DNA from: Catenibacterium mitsuoka_A
GTDB lineage: Bacteria; Bacillota_I; Bacilli_A; Erysipelotrichales; Coprobacillaceae
DNA length: 28,933 nt
Strand: one strand, 5' to 3'
Assembly: GCF_964259225.1 (NCBI RefSeq)
Contig: NZ_CAXVKN010000029.1
Both the position numbers and the translations under genes were made by a program. A model generated the notes under the pieces. That model was not told where the DNA came from. It was given only the letters and a program-made list of their open reading frames with translations, and did no database searches. Below, piece by piece: positions 1-7,971 of this stretch. How positions within the stretch are numbered: the stretch's first letter is position 1; each line of letters starts with the position of its first letter.

Positions 1-69
1 ATGGCTAGTTGGTCAAGTGTATCGGAACACTTGGTCAACCCAATCGGAATGAGTGATCAACTAAAGTGG
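1..69 (+). mobile_element. Terminal end of an IS21-like insertion sequence (rest lies left of the window)
   Basis: The sequence is a short tandem array with a 22-base period: GGTCAA or a variant at 11, 33 and 55, and CGGAA at 23 and 45. Regular terminal repeats of this kind are typical of IS21-family ends (family knowledge). An imperfect copy of the same array, in opposite orientation, lies at 1855-1970, and both copies end in TCAA/GCAA-x-TAAAGTG. The array stops where the truncated ATPase gene (61-300) loses its reading frame, so about position 68-69 looks like the junction. The transposase genes are not in the window, so the family name is an inference. Confidence 0.5.
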
Positions 70-300
70 AATAATCATCCAATGCCCCTTCCAGTCTCCT
101 AGTGCATAAGAAAAGTCAGTTTCCTTGAGACGTTTTGTATTATAATAATAGTTATCATCAAGAAGAATTCGCATGGCAGTCAAAGCATTGGATTTTCCTG
201 AATCATTTTCTCCTATTATAGTATTTGCTCCTTTAGCAAATTCAAAACGTGCTTTTTTTAAGTTTTTAAAATTAACAATCTGAATATATTTTAGATACAT
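61..300 (-). pseudogene. 5' fragment of an OLD-family ATP-dependent endonuclease/AAA ATPase, cut by an IS end
   Basis: The 79-residue fragment starts with an AAGGAGG ribosome site and a typical RecF/OLD-like N-terminus. A Walker A motif, GENDSGKS, lies at residues 30-37, followed by the GDWKGHW stretch seen in OLD-type ATPases. Family members usually run to about 500-700 residues, so the Walker B, signature and TOPRIM-like parts are missing. The last codons before the stop at 61-63 derive from the IS-like end at 1-69, so the gene was cut by that insertion. OLD-family nucleases are often phage-defence or DNA-repair proteins; no activity is expected from this fragment. It diverges from the gene at 620. 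Confidence 0.7.
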
Positions 301-619
301 AATTACCTCCTTATATGTATGTTGTTTATTTGTAAATATTAATAATGATATTTTATATATAGTATACTCTTTTCAACACAAGCTATCTATATCTTGAAAT
401 CAAAATGCATTTTTCAAATAAATGACTCCCTATAATGACAACTTTGTTTAAAATTCTAATTCTAAATTAATATCACTGAATCTAGTTAAAAGCGTTAATG
501 ATTAAAAAAATCAATCAATTTTGGTTAATAGATCTTGCCTAAATCATGTGATTTTGTAAATTGTAATCGAATTCATATAATGGTATAATCAAAAAAATTT
601 CACATAGGAGAGAATAAGC
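301..619. other. Divergent AT-rich intergenic region
   Basis: This non-coding stretch separates the truncated ATPase (minus strand) from the gene at 620 (plus strand). It is very AT-rich. Besides the ribosome site for the ATPase fragment and the promoter at 561-589, I see no RNA gene, repeat array or terminator in it. Confidence 0.6.
561..589 (+). promoter_or_regulatory. Sigma-70-type promoter for the gene at 620
   Basis: TTGTAA at 561-566 and a perfect TATAAT at 584-589 are separated by 17 bases. An overlapping second TATAAT lies at 576-581. The ribosome site AGGAGAG is at 606-612, seven bases before the ATG at 620. Confidence 0.6.
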
Positions 620-1828
620 ATGAATTCAATCGACCTTGCATTAAAAGATAGTAATGGTTTACTACATCATATTAGAATTAATACTGAATCTGAATCAAGC
701 AAGTTAGTAATTAATGATGATATAATATCACAACATTGTGAAAAACGTAATATTGACAAAATTATAGAGATTACTCTTACACTTGGTGTAAACAACATGG
801 CTATAATAATTGATAATTACACTTTAACAGACACTATATACGTTGAAGCATTTTATGATGTCAAATCTCATATTAGCATTTTTCAAGCAAAAAATACCAA
901 TATCACCTTAAGAGGACAAACAATAGAAACTTTACAAGCTGATTGTAAAAATGTAATGTTAGAAGAATGCAATATTGATAAACTACAAATAGGTCTGTTT
1001 TCTATGATGAATCCAGAAAACTCACTTAAAATGGATGAAATTGACTTACAAGCTGTTACAATCAAAAAAATTGATATATATACGGAATGCAAAAAGATTA
1101 ATGTACAAAGAAGTAATATTTCTGAATTAAATATCACTCACTATATACAAGAAAATGATACTTCTACAGTATCAAATTTGCATATTTGGCAGAATACTAG
1201 CTTTGAAAAAATTTCCATTATGAACAGCGTGAAAGAGTTTAAAATTGAGGATTCAAATATACATAGATTATTTGCCTATGACAATTTACTTATACATGAT
1301 CTGATTCTAAAAGATTCAACCATTGAAAACTGTTTTAGGTTCCACAACTATCATTTTGAAAATTCTACTTATGATAGTTGGCAGTGGATTGAAAAATCAG
1401 CAAATAATGCTAGAGATTTAAAAGAAAGAGCAGAGGCCAACTATCAAATGGCAAAAGCATTGTATTCAACAGAGACAAAGATAAATAAATTATTAAGCAA
1501 GTTATTCGATTTTTGTGCAGGTTATGGATATAAACCATTGAGAGTTGTCAGAACTTCTGGTATCCTTGTTCTTCTAAACACAACTTTTCTGACTGCTATA
1601 AATGCCTTAAATGATAATAAAATTAACAGTCTCTGTACATTTTTTCATCGTGTATTATCATTTTTTAAAAAAAATATGCTTATCTCTTTATACACATTAG
1701 CTGGTCAAATTCAGTTTGATAAAAAGAAAGAAATTCTACCTTATAGGCTATCAATAATTGAATATTTGATAGGTGTAATTTTATTTGCAGTTCTTGTCAA
1801 TGCTTTATATGCACGATACAAAGAGTAA
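620..1828 (+). CDS. Beta-helix (pentapeptide-repeat-like) membrane protein, function unknown
   Basis: The 402-residue protein has three visible parts. Residues about 60-260 are an irregular array of short beta strands with regularly spaced hydrophobic residues (runs such as NTNITL and ECNIDKLQI), resembling pentapeptide or right-handed beta-helix proteins. A helical segment about 265-300 is followed by CAGYGYKPLR, close to the CGYG-x-PLR motif found before the channel part of pentapeptide-repeat ion-channel proteins (family knowledge). The C-terminus has two likely membrane spans, about 312-330 and 377-396, but no TxGYG potassium filter between them. This is the only convincing plus-strand gene, with its own promoter, and it lies between two inverted IS-like ends. 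A channel-related or defence role would be inference only. Confidence 0.6.
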   Translation: MNSIDLALKDSNGLLHHIRINTESESSKLVINDDIISQHCEKRNIDKIIEITLTLGVNNMAIIIDNYTLTDTIYVEAFYDVKSHISIFQAKNTNITLRGQTIETLQADCKNVMLEECNIDKLQIGLFSMMNPENSLKMDEIDLQAVTIKKIDIYTECKKINVQRSNISELNITHYIQENDTSTVSNLHIWQNTSFEKISIMNSVKEFKIEDSNIHRLFAYDNLLIHDLILKDSTIENCFRFHNYHFENSTYDSWQWIEKSANNARDLKERAEANYQMAKALYSTETKINKLLSKLFDFCAGYGYKPLRVVRTSGILVLLNTTFLTAINALNDNKINSLCTFFHRVLSFFKKNMLISLYTLAGQIQFDKKKEILPYRLSIIEYLIGVILFAVLVNALYARYKE

Positions 1829-1854
1829 TAATACATTTTTCATTATGTTCATGG

Positions 1855-1970
1855 CACTTTAATTGCTCACTCCTTCGATATGTTTGACCAAGTGTTCTGA
1901 TACTCTTAACCAACTAGCTAATTTCTTGGAATTCCGACGAGGTTGGCAAACCATTCCGACAAACCTGACC
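1855..1970 (-). mobile_element. Second IS21-like end, inverted relative to the one at 1-69
   Basis: Read on the minus strand, the sequence repeats the array at 1-69: GGTCA-like and TCGGAA-like half sites recur every 21-22 bases (TTGACC at 1884, TTAACC at 1906; TTCCGA at 1932 and 1954; TTGGCA at 1943, CTGACC at 1965). It ends in the same GAGTGA-x-CAA-x-TAAAGTG as the left copy. No transposase gene is attached, so this is a solo end or remnant marking the border between the capsule locus and the island at 69-1855. Confidence 0.5.
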
Positions 1971-2061
1971 ATCTAAAATCCTGACTGTAAATGAATTATC
2001 TTCTTAATCGTAAGAAATAATGTAAGCATTTTAAAAGTAAAATAATCATTATTAAATAAAC

Positions 2062-2099
2062 AAGGATAGAGAAATTATAAATCATGTTTCTCTATCCTT
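2062..2099 (-). terminator. Rho-independent terminator at the end of the capsule gene cluster
   Basis: AAGGATAGAGAAA (2062-2074) and its perfect complement (2087-2099) form a 13-base-pair stem with a 12-base loop. On the minus strand the stem is followed by a T-rich stretch. It lies 45 bases beyond the capF stop and so closes the minus-strand operon; it could partly serve the plus strand too. Confidence 0.65.
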
Positions 2100-2143
2100 T
2101 ATGGTTTACTTTACTTTTTACTCTTGTATTGAAATAGTATACC

Positions 2144-3337
2144 CTATACCTTCTCAAAGAATGTATCAGGATGTCCTGGATCAAATATTTCATTACATGT
2201 CATGACTGTAACTAAGTCTTCTGTATCAGATAGATTGATGATGTTATGAGTCCATCCTGGAATCATATAGATTGCTTCAATCTTGTCTCCTGATACTTCA
2301 AACTCTACTGTCTCTCCAGTATTGATATTACGTTCCTGAATAAGTCCATGTCCATGTACTACTATGAACTGCTCCCACTTGCTGTTGTGCCAGTGCTGTC
2401 CTTTTGTGATGCCTGGCTTGCTGATGTTGATGCTTACCTGACCGCAGTCTTCTGTATGTACTAGTTCAGTGAATGAACCTCTCTCATCACAGTTCATTTT
2501 CATTGCATACTTGAACTTTTCTGTAGGAAGATAGCTGAGATATAGACTGAAGAGTTTCTTTGCAAATGATCCATCAGGACACTTAGGCATCATGAGTGAT
2601 ACAGGCTGTGACTTGAATTCTTCTAATAAATCTACGATTTCACCTAGTGTTGCCTTATGTGTAACTGGTACACAGCAGTAGCGTCCGTTGTCATCAAGCA
2701 CTGTCTCTACTCCATTAAACTTGCAGTGCTTTTCCTTTCCCTCTAGAAGATCAAACATACCTTCTACAAGATCATCAATATAAAGTACTTCTAGTTCTGT
2801 ACTTCTATCGTTGACTGTGAATTCTTCATCATTCGCTACTGCCCAGCAGAATGTAGAGATAGCTGAGTTGTATTTAGGACGGCTGTGTCCCATGAGATTC
2901 ACAAATCTATATACATAGACAGGTGCACCTGTTTCTTCACTGTATTCAAAGAATAATTCTTCTCCTGCCTTCTTGCTTCTGCCGTATTCACTGTTTCCAA
3001 ATCTACCAGCAAGTGTTGCCTGTACTGAAGATGAAAGCATGATTGGGGCCTTGTTGCTGTGCTTCTTTAAGGTATCAAGAAGCTTTGATGCAAAGCCGAA
3101 GTTCCCTTTCATGAAGTCTTCTGTATTCTCTGGACGATTGACTCCTGCTAGATTGAATACGAAATCAGCCTTGGCACAGTATTCATCTAATTCTTCTTCT
3201 GTACTGTCGATATCATATTCATAGATTTCATTGATTTCTATATCTCTAGTTCTGTTCTTGCCGTCTCTTATATTCTTTAGGTTATTTACAAGTGCAATTC
3301 CTACCATTCCCTTTGCACCGGTAACTAGTATATTCAT
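2144..3337 (-). CDS. capF: CapF/WbjC/FnlB-type reductase of UDP-L-FucNAc synthesis
   Basis: The 397-residue length matches CapF. The N-terminal short-chain dehydrogenase domain (about 1-275) has the nucleotide motif TGAKGMVG at 6-13, SSS at 102-104 and the catalytic YGRSK at 118-122. The C-terminal cupin domain (about 280-397) has a metal-binding-type QHWH (H315, H317) and H364. In the known family, CapF acts on the 4-keto-hexulose made by CapE, with the cupin domain epimerising C3 and the SDR domain reducing C4 with NADPH, to give UDP-6-deoxy-L-talNAc. The product passes to CapG, encoded just upstream. It is the last gene of the cluster; the usual order capE-capF-capG is not kept, and a second, broken capF start lies at 7780-7971. 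Confidence 0.9.
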   Translation of the reverse strand: MNILVTGAKGMVGIALVNNLKNIRDGKNRTRDIEINEIYEYDIDSTEEELDEYCAKADFVFNLAGVNRPENTEDFMKGNFGFASKLLDTLKKHSNKAPIMLSSSVQATLAGRFGNSEYGRSKKAGEELFFEYSEETGAPVYVYRFVNLMGHSRPKYNSAISTFCWAVANDEEFTVNDRSTELEVLYIDDLVEGMFDLLEGKEKHCKFNGVETVLDDNGRYCCVPVTHKATLGEIVDLLEEFKSQPVSLMMPKCPDGSFAKKLFSLYLSYLPTEKFKYAMKMNCDERGSFTELVHTEDCGQVSINISKPGITKGQHWHNSKWEQFIVVHGHGLIQERNINTGETVEFEVSGDKIEAIYMIPGWTHNIINLSDTEDLVTVMTCNEIFDPGHPDTFFEKV

Positions 3338-3361
3338 ATTAATATCTCCCTTCTATGATTT

Positions 3362-3397
3362 AAGGGCAGGTGCAGTTTATATAAAGCACCTGCCCTT
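3362..3397. repeat. Strong hairpin between capG and capF
   Basis: AAGGGCAGGTGC (3362-3373) pairs perfectly with GCACCTGCCCTT (3386-3397), giving a 12-base-pair stem with a 12-base loop. It lies in the gap between the capG stop and the capF ribosome site. On the plus strand it is followed by a T-rich run, but no plus-strand gene ends here. On the minus strand the T-run is weak, so it may be a processing, stabilising or partial attenuation hairpin that lowers capF expression. Confidence 0.5.
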
Positions 3398-3403
3398 TTG
3401 ATT

Positions 3404-4594
3404 TTACTGGTCCTTTCTCCAGACCATCTTGTTTACTACACTCACATAGCCCTGGATGATGCGTACTACCTTCATGGATACTGTCTCATCTACATAGTCA
3501 GGACATGGTTTGCCTAGTACACCCTTCTGTTTCATTTCAATTGCCATATCTGTAGCATTCAATAATTCTTTTGTGGTAATACCAGCAAGAATGAAATCCC
3601 CTGCTTCTAATGCTTCTGGTCTTTCTGTAGATGTACGGATACATACTGCAGCGATTGGATGACCAATTGATAGATAGAATGAGCTTTCTTCTGGTAATGT
3701 GCCTGAATCAGATACGATAGCTAATGCATTCATCTGCAGTTTATTGTAGTCATTGAATCCTAATGGTTCATTGACTCTTACTCTTGAGTCTAATTTGAAT
3801 CCGCTTTTTTCAAGTCTATGTTTACTTCTTGGATGACATGAATATAAGATTGGCATATCATACTTTTCAGCTAATGCATTAATTGCAGTGAAGAGGCTAA
3901 GGAAGTTCTTTTCAGAATCAATGTTCTCTTCACGGTGTGCTGATAGTAGGATATACTTATCCTTTTCTAAGCCTAGTCTATCTAATACATCACTCTTCTG
4001 GATCTTGTTCAGGTTCATGCGTAATACTTCTGCCATAGGAGAACCTGTCATATATGTTCTTTCCTTAGGTAATCCTGTATCAGCCAGATACTTACGTGCA
4101 AACTCAGAGTAGCATAGGTTTACATCTGAGATAACATCTACGATACGTCTATTAGTCTCTTCTGGAAGACATTCATCCTTGCATCTGTTTCCTGCTTCCA
4201 TATGGAATAAAGGAATATGTAATCTCTTTGCAGAGATTGCAGATAGACATGAATTTGTATCTCCTAACACAAGATATCCATCTGGCTGTAGTTCACTTAA
4301 TAATTCAAAACTTCTGCCTAAGATGTTACCGCAGGTAACTCCTAGATTATCCCCTACTACCGGCACTAGGATATCTGGTCCAAATTCTCCCTCATTGTTT
4401 TTAAGTTCAAAATCTTCCCAGAATACAGTACTTAGGTTCTTATCCCAGTTTTGATTGTAATATATGACACATGTATCAAAATATTCTCTACATCTCTTGA
4501 TAACTGCTGCCAGTCTAATGATTTCAGGTCTTGTACCTAAACCAATACACAATTTGGTTTTTCCGTTGTCATTCCATTTAAAATTATGTTCCAT
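3404..4594 (-). CDS. capG: CapG/WbjD/FnlC-type UDP-N-acetyl sugar 2-epimerase (UDP-L-FucNAc synthase)
   Basis: The 396-residue protein belongs to the UDP-GlcNAc 2-epimerase superfamily (GT-B fold, cytoplasmic). It has the N-terminal GLGTRPEIIR motif near residue 20, LGDTNS and HMEAGNR in the first domain, SAHREEN in the centre and SDSGTLPEES in the nucleotide-binding C-terminal half. Among this superfamily the adjacency to capF and the presence of capE make CapG the best call over MnaA/WecB: it would epimerise C2 of UDP-6-deoxy-L-talNAc to give UDP-L-FucNAc. A ribosome site (GGAGAAATAGAC) precedes the ATG. Upstream lie about 245 non-coding bases and a transposase remnant, so capG-capF may have their own promoter. 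Confidence 0.85.
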   Translation of the reverse strand: MEHNFKWNDNGKTKLCIGLGTRPEIIRLAAVIKRCREYFDTCVIYYNQNWDKNLSTVFWEDFELKNNEGEFGPDILVPVVGDNLGVTCGNILGRSFELLSELQPDGYLVLGDTNSCLSAISAKRLHIPLFHMEAGNRCKDECLPEETNRRIVDVISDVNLCYSEFARKYLADTGLPKERTYMTGSPMAEVLRMNLNKIQKSDVLDRLGLEKDKYILLSAHREENIDSEKNFLSLFTAINALAEKYDMPILYSCHPRSKHRLEKSGFKLDSRVRVNEPLGFNDYNKLQMNALAIVSDSGTLPEESSFYLSIGHPIAAVCIRTSTERPEALEAGDFILAGITTKELLNATDMAIEMKQKGVLGKPCPDYVDETVSMKVVRIIQGYVSVVNKMVWRKDQ

Positions 4595-4773
4595 GTCTAT
4601 TTCTCCTTATCATCTATTAATTTAATATTCAATCTAATATCTATTTAATATAATGTACATTTGTTATTTATTTGAATACCCACAAACCAAAGGTATGCTA
4701 TAAACACGTTTTTTAATAAGATTCTCCTAAAAAGCATTAGAAAGATCGAATAAAGAGTGAATAAAACTGTTTT

Positions 4774-4795
4774 CTGCAGATTATGGGTAATCAAA
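4774..4795 (-). repeat. 22-base repeat, second copy at 28858-28879
   Basis: On the minus strand this reads TTTGATTACCCATAATCTGCAG and matches 20 of 22 bases of the plus-strand sequence at 28858-28879, in opposite orientation. A shorter match (TTTGAATACCCA) lies at 4671-4682. The copies lie upstream of capG and upstream of the first capsule gene. Their role is unknown. Confidence 0.45.
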
Positions 4796-4839
4796 GTTAT
4801 TTGTTATTTATAATCGCTCTTTTAAAGCAAATTGTTGCT

Positions 4840-5916
4840 TTAGGTTATCTTATTCAGCAAAAATACCATAACGTAATATGCTTCCTTAAGTGAAATAGGC
4901 ATAGGTGTAGCTCTTACCATTTCATTACTGAAAGCTACGGTATCTATAATCATTCTAAGAATTTCAGAAGCCATCTCCTTTTTCTTGAACTTATACTTAA
5001 CCTTCTTCTTAAGAAGCAGAAAATCTAGATAACCTTGTATATATCTGGTTCCAACTCCTCTTGTTGTCTGTATCATTAAACTCACTTCTGTCATCATCTC
5101 ATTGACTGAACCTAATGATTTCCCGTCATCAGTAAGATATCTCTTCCCTAAGGGAGATGTCTTTATCTTATTGTTGACTGCTTCAAGATAGTTGGCAAAC
5201 TGCTGTATGCTTGCCTTTGAATCTGATATGAACTCTTTCACATCTTCAAAGTAGTCTTTATTCGCTTTATATTTATCGAATGATTTACTTCCTAGGCCTG
5301 ATAACTGCATCATCATATGGTCATTTTCATCTGTAGCACATACAATGGCAACCTTGTGATGAGATATTCCTCTATATGCAGCCTGTTTGCCTCTTTTCTT
5401 TGAGTATCTGGGCATATTCTGAGGGCGTGTTCTTTTTAGGTTGATGCTTTTATACTGTGTATCTATTTCAACTTCACCAGATAATTTCTGATGACTCATG
5501 ATTTCAGATGCTGCATGATAAAGTTTATGATTCATATAGAAACAGGTTGTCTTGCTTATTCCTAAAATATAAGCTTCATTATCTAAAGTCGTTTTATATA
5601 GTTTTAGTTTAATGAAGTAACGCTACTGGTCTAAAGTCAAGTGAGACCAGTAGAATAATGTATTAGTTCTATCACTAAAAGACTTGTGACAGTCAAGACA
5701 GATATATCTCTGGTGACTGTTCTTGTCCTTTCCATTCTTCTCGAAATGAATTGAACCACAGAAAGGACATGCCTTATGAGATGGATCAATATCTTCATAG
5801 ACCTGTTCATATAATGATTCAATAAGCTTGTTTACATAATCCTTATCCTTAGATCTTAAATAATTTTTTACCTGATTTTCAGTGATCATAGCAATCACCT
5901 GACCTTTTAAGATCAT
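4840..5916 (-). pseudogene. IS1595-like transposase inactivated by a single in-frame stop
   Basis: Two pieces lie in the same frame, 97 residues (5916-5623) and 231 residues (5535-4840), joined by 29 codons after a TAG at 5623-5625. The linker still reads as protein (RYFIKLKLYKTTLDNEAYI), so restoring Trp (TGG) at the stop would give about 358 residues. The N-terminus has a zinc ribbon with C50-x2-C53 and C73-x2-C76. The remainder (VEID, GISHHK, DSKASIQQFANYL, MPISLKEAYY) resembles IS1595-family DDE transposases. Family assignment rests on memory of such sequences. The element lies between the VanZ-like gene and capG; I could not define its terminal repeats. Confidence 0.7.
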
Positions 5917-6243
5917 TTTACAACTATTCGAGAAATGATGATTTGGTTTAGGTGGCTATAAAGTAGAAAAATAGGCGTTAAGCTAAATTTAATGATTTAG
6001 TAGCAACATTTTTCATAAACTTAGCATAAATTATCAAATTTTAGACATTCCTGCGCAACAAACAAAAACATTATGTAAAACCCCCTAACATTTTAACCAT
6101 TCAACCAAATTGAAGAATTTAGAAGTTACCTCACATTCCATCCGCCATATTAGTGTCATATGCTACTAAACACGAAGAAGTGTGTTATTTTTCAAGTGGC
6201 ATAAGTAGCTATCACTCCCCACAGTATAACAACAAACTATTTT
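5917..6243. other. Non-coding gap between the VanZ-like gene and the transposase remnant
   Basis: These 327 bases are AT-rich and hold no convincing gene on either strand. They probably include the 5' end of the insertion element and its target flank, but no clear terminal inverted repeat or target duplication is visible. A weak hairpin with AACAC arms lies near 6169-6185. Confidence 0.4.
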
Positions 6244-6861
6244 CTATGAGAAACGCTTTCTTACTTTTTTCAACATATAATATATTAAACCACCAAGCAC
6301 CCCACCTAAAGTATTGTAAAAGATGTCTGATAGTTGAAATGTACCCAAACGAAGTAATAACTGTAGCATTTCAATGCTTATTGAAAAGATAAAAGCAATC
6401 TTTCCACTTTGACATAGTATCTTCTTCCAGTTATTTCCTACTTTTTCTTCAAATGTCCACATTACTAATGCTGAAAAAGGAATCATCAAAATTACATTTT
6501 CAATACATTCTGTTGTTAACTGCCTTTTTCCGTACACAATCTCCCAGATGCCCCAGCCACCCATCACCTTTGATAATGGATTCATCCACATGTTACGATT
6601 TAAAAGGGTTCTAAACAAGATCATTGAAATCACAAAGGCTAAAAGAAATAGTTTTCGAAAAAACACACTTTTTTTAAACTTCTTATACCATGTAAAAATA
6701 GCACTCTTCCATCCATTGCCTGCTCCCTCTGATTCATAGGCAAATAACCAGAAGAACATAGCAAAGAATGAAAGTAATAAAGAAAAGCCAAACGGCTCAT
6801 AAAGAGCCGTTAAGATGTTTGTAAGGATTTCACCTAATATATTGATCATTTCTTTAGTCAT
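6244..6861 (-). CDS. VanZ-like family membrane protein
   Basis: The 205-residue protein has about five hydrophobic spans. Its central and C-terminal parts carry the pattern of VanZ-like proteins: LFRTLLNR, NPL, then ENVILMIPF, and a final IEMLQL...RLGTFQLSDIFYNTLGG helix pair. VanZ gives low-level teicoplanin resistance in enterococci, but most family members near polysaccharide genes have no known function; a role in the envelope is the only fair inference. It starts three bases after the nucleotidyltransferase stop, with a poor ribosome site, so translation is probably coupled. It is the last gene before the insertion remnant. Confidence 0.8.
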   Translation of the reverse strand: MTKEMINILGEILTNILTALYEPFGFSLLLSFFAMFFWLFAYESEGAGNGWKSAIFTWYKKFKKSVFFRKLFLLAFVISMILFRTLLNRNMWMNPLSKVMGGWGIWEIVYGKRQLTTECIENVILMIPFSALVMWTFEEKVGNNWKKILCQSGKIAFIFSISIEMLQLLLRLGTFQLSDIFYNTLGGVLGGLIYYMLKKVRKRFS

Positions 6862-6864
6862 TGA

Positions 6865-7767
6865 TTAAAGATCACTGAATAAGTCAGTGTTGTACACTCC
6901 ATTGTCTAACATCTCTTTAAAACTATTCTTTACAATAGCAACATCTTCGTGATATGTCATTCCATACCAAGTATCATTAGTTTTTAAAACTTTAACATTC
7001 ATCTTACCTTCGTTAAGTAATTCACCAATAAAAATTGGAATTAAGTACTCTGCCTTCTGAGGATTGTTTGGTACTTCTTTTTCAAAGAATTCTTTGAATC
7101 CTTCTTCTAATACATCTAGAAAATCTGGAGTTAAGCCCCACATATTCATAGATACTAGAGAGTTAACATCGACAGTAGCACCATCTGCTTCTGCTCCATT
7201 TTCAGTTTTAATAATGTTTGAAGTTTCTTCTACATCTGTTAGATTATTTGATTCATCCATCTTACAGATACCACGAGTTACTCCACCATTATCAGATAGA
7301 GTATTCTTTAATACAAAACCAGCCATACAAGACTTACCACCATTCACTAAATATTCATGAACAGCTTTAAATCCTTCTTTACCATAGTAATCATCAGCAT
7401 TAATTACAATAAATGGAGTATTGATAATATTCTTTGCAGCAAGTACTGCCTGACCTGTTCCCCATGGTTTTGTACGACCTTCTGGTAAATCACCTGGAAT
7501 ATCATTGATATCCTGGAATGCATAATCTACTGTTACATTGTGTGAATCACAAATAGAAGCAATACGATCACCAATAACTTCTTTAAATTCTTTCTCAATA
7601 TCTTTACGAATAATAAATACTACATGGTTAAAACCAGCCTCAATTGCATCATGAATTGAATAATCCATGATAATGTGATTAGAAGCATCTACTGGTTCTA
7701 ACTGTTTAATTCCTTTTCCAAAACGGCTGCCGATTCCGGCTGCCATAATAAGTAACGTTGTTTTCAT
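6865..7767 (-). CDS. Sugar-1-phosphate nucleotidyltransferase
   Basis: The 300-residue protein has the nucleotidyltransferase signature MAAGIGSRFG at 8-17, an INADDYYG metal-site motif in the middle and a C-terminal domain with DTWYGMTYHED. This matches the NTP_transferase family that makes NDP-sugars (for example MurU-like and LicC-like enzymes); the sugar cannot be read from sequence. An open frame extends to 7923, but its extra 52 codons are the tail of a capF remnant. The ATG at 7767, preceded by AAGGGAGAAA, begins exactly where family similarity starts, so it is the true start. No partner sugar kinase is visible in the window. Confidence 0.8.
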   Translation of the reverse strand: MKTTLLIMAAGIGSRFGKGIKQLEPVDASNHIIMDYSIHDAIEAGFNHVVFIIRKDIEKEFKEVIGDRIASICDSHNVTVDYAFQDINDIPGDLPEGRTKPWGTGQAVLAAKNIINTPFIVINADDYYGKEGFKAVHEYLVNGGKSCMAGFVLKNTLSDNGGVTRGICKMDESNNLTDVEETSNIIKTENGAEADGATVDVNSLVSMNMWGLTPDFLDVLEEGFKEFFEKEVPNNPQKAEYLIPIFIGELLNEGKMNVKVLKTNDTWYGMTYHEDVAIVKNSFKEMLDNGVYNTDLFSDL

Positions 7768-7779
7768 AGTTTTCTCCCT

Positions 7780-7971
7780 TAAATTAAACACAAAATCAGC
7801 CTTCTGGCTGTATTCGTCCAGTTCTTCCGCAGTAGAGTTTAAATCATACTCATAAATTTCATCAATATATAGATCAGGACGCGTTTTATTTTTTCTGTCC
7901 CGGATATTCTTCAGGTTATTCAAAAGGATAGTTCATACCATCCCCTTAGCTCCTGTGACTAGAATCTTCAT
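7780..7971 (-). pseudogene. 5' remnant of a second capF, with a nonsense codon
   Basis: Sixty-four codons are colinear with residues 1-63 of the intact CapF at 3337, from MKILVTGAKGMV through KADFVFNL. Codon 13, Gly in the intact copy, is TGA at 7933-7935. Similarity stops abruptly where the ribosome site of the nucleotidyltransferase begins. The start overlaps the stop of the upstream acetyltransferase as ATGA (7968-7971) and has its own GGAGGTGA ribosome site, so this was once a coupled gene. At DNA level it differs from the intact capF at many silent positions, so it is not a recent duplicate but a relic of a different capE-capF lineage. Confidence 0.8.

Noticed and set aside
883..1137. 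An 84-codon minus-strand frame within the beta-helix gene, and similar opposite-strand frames throughout.
   Set aside because: They are shadows of well-supported genes, with no ribosome sites or recognisable products.
2973..3224. A plus-strand frame opposite capF.
   Set aside because: It is complementary to a clear, full-length CapF coding region and has no start signals.
3362..3397. A plus-strand rho-independent terminator.
   Set aside because: The hairpin has a T-rich run on that strand, but no plus-strand gene precedes it.
4826..6015. TGTTGCT-like sequences near 4831 and 6002 as terminal inverted repeats of the IS1595-like element.
   Set aside because: The match is about a dozen imperfect bases, the left one would overlap the transposase stop codon, and no target duplication was found.
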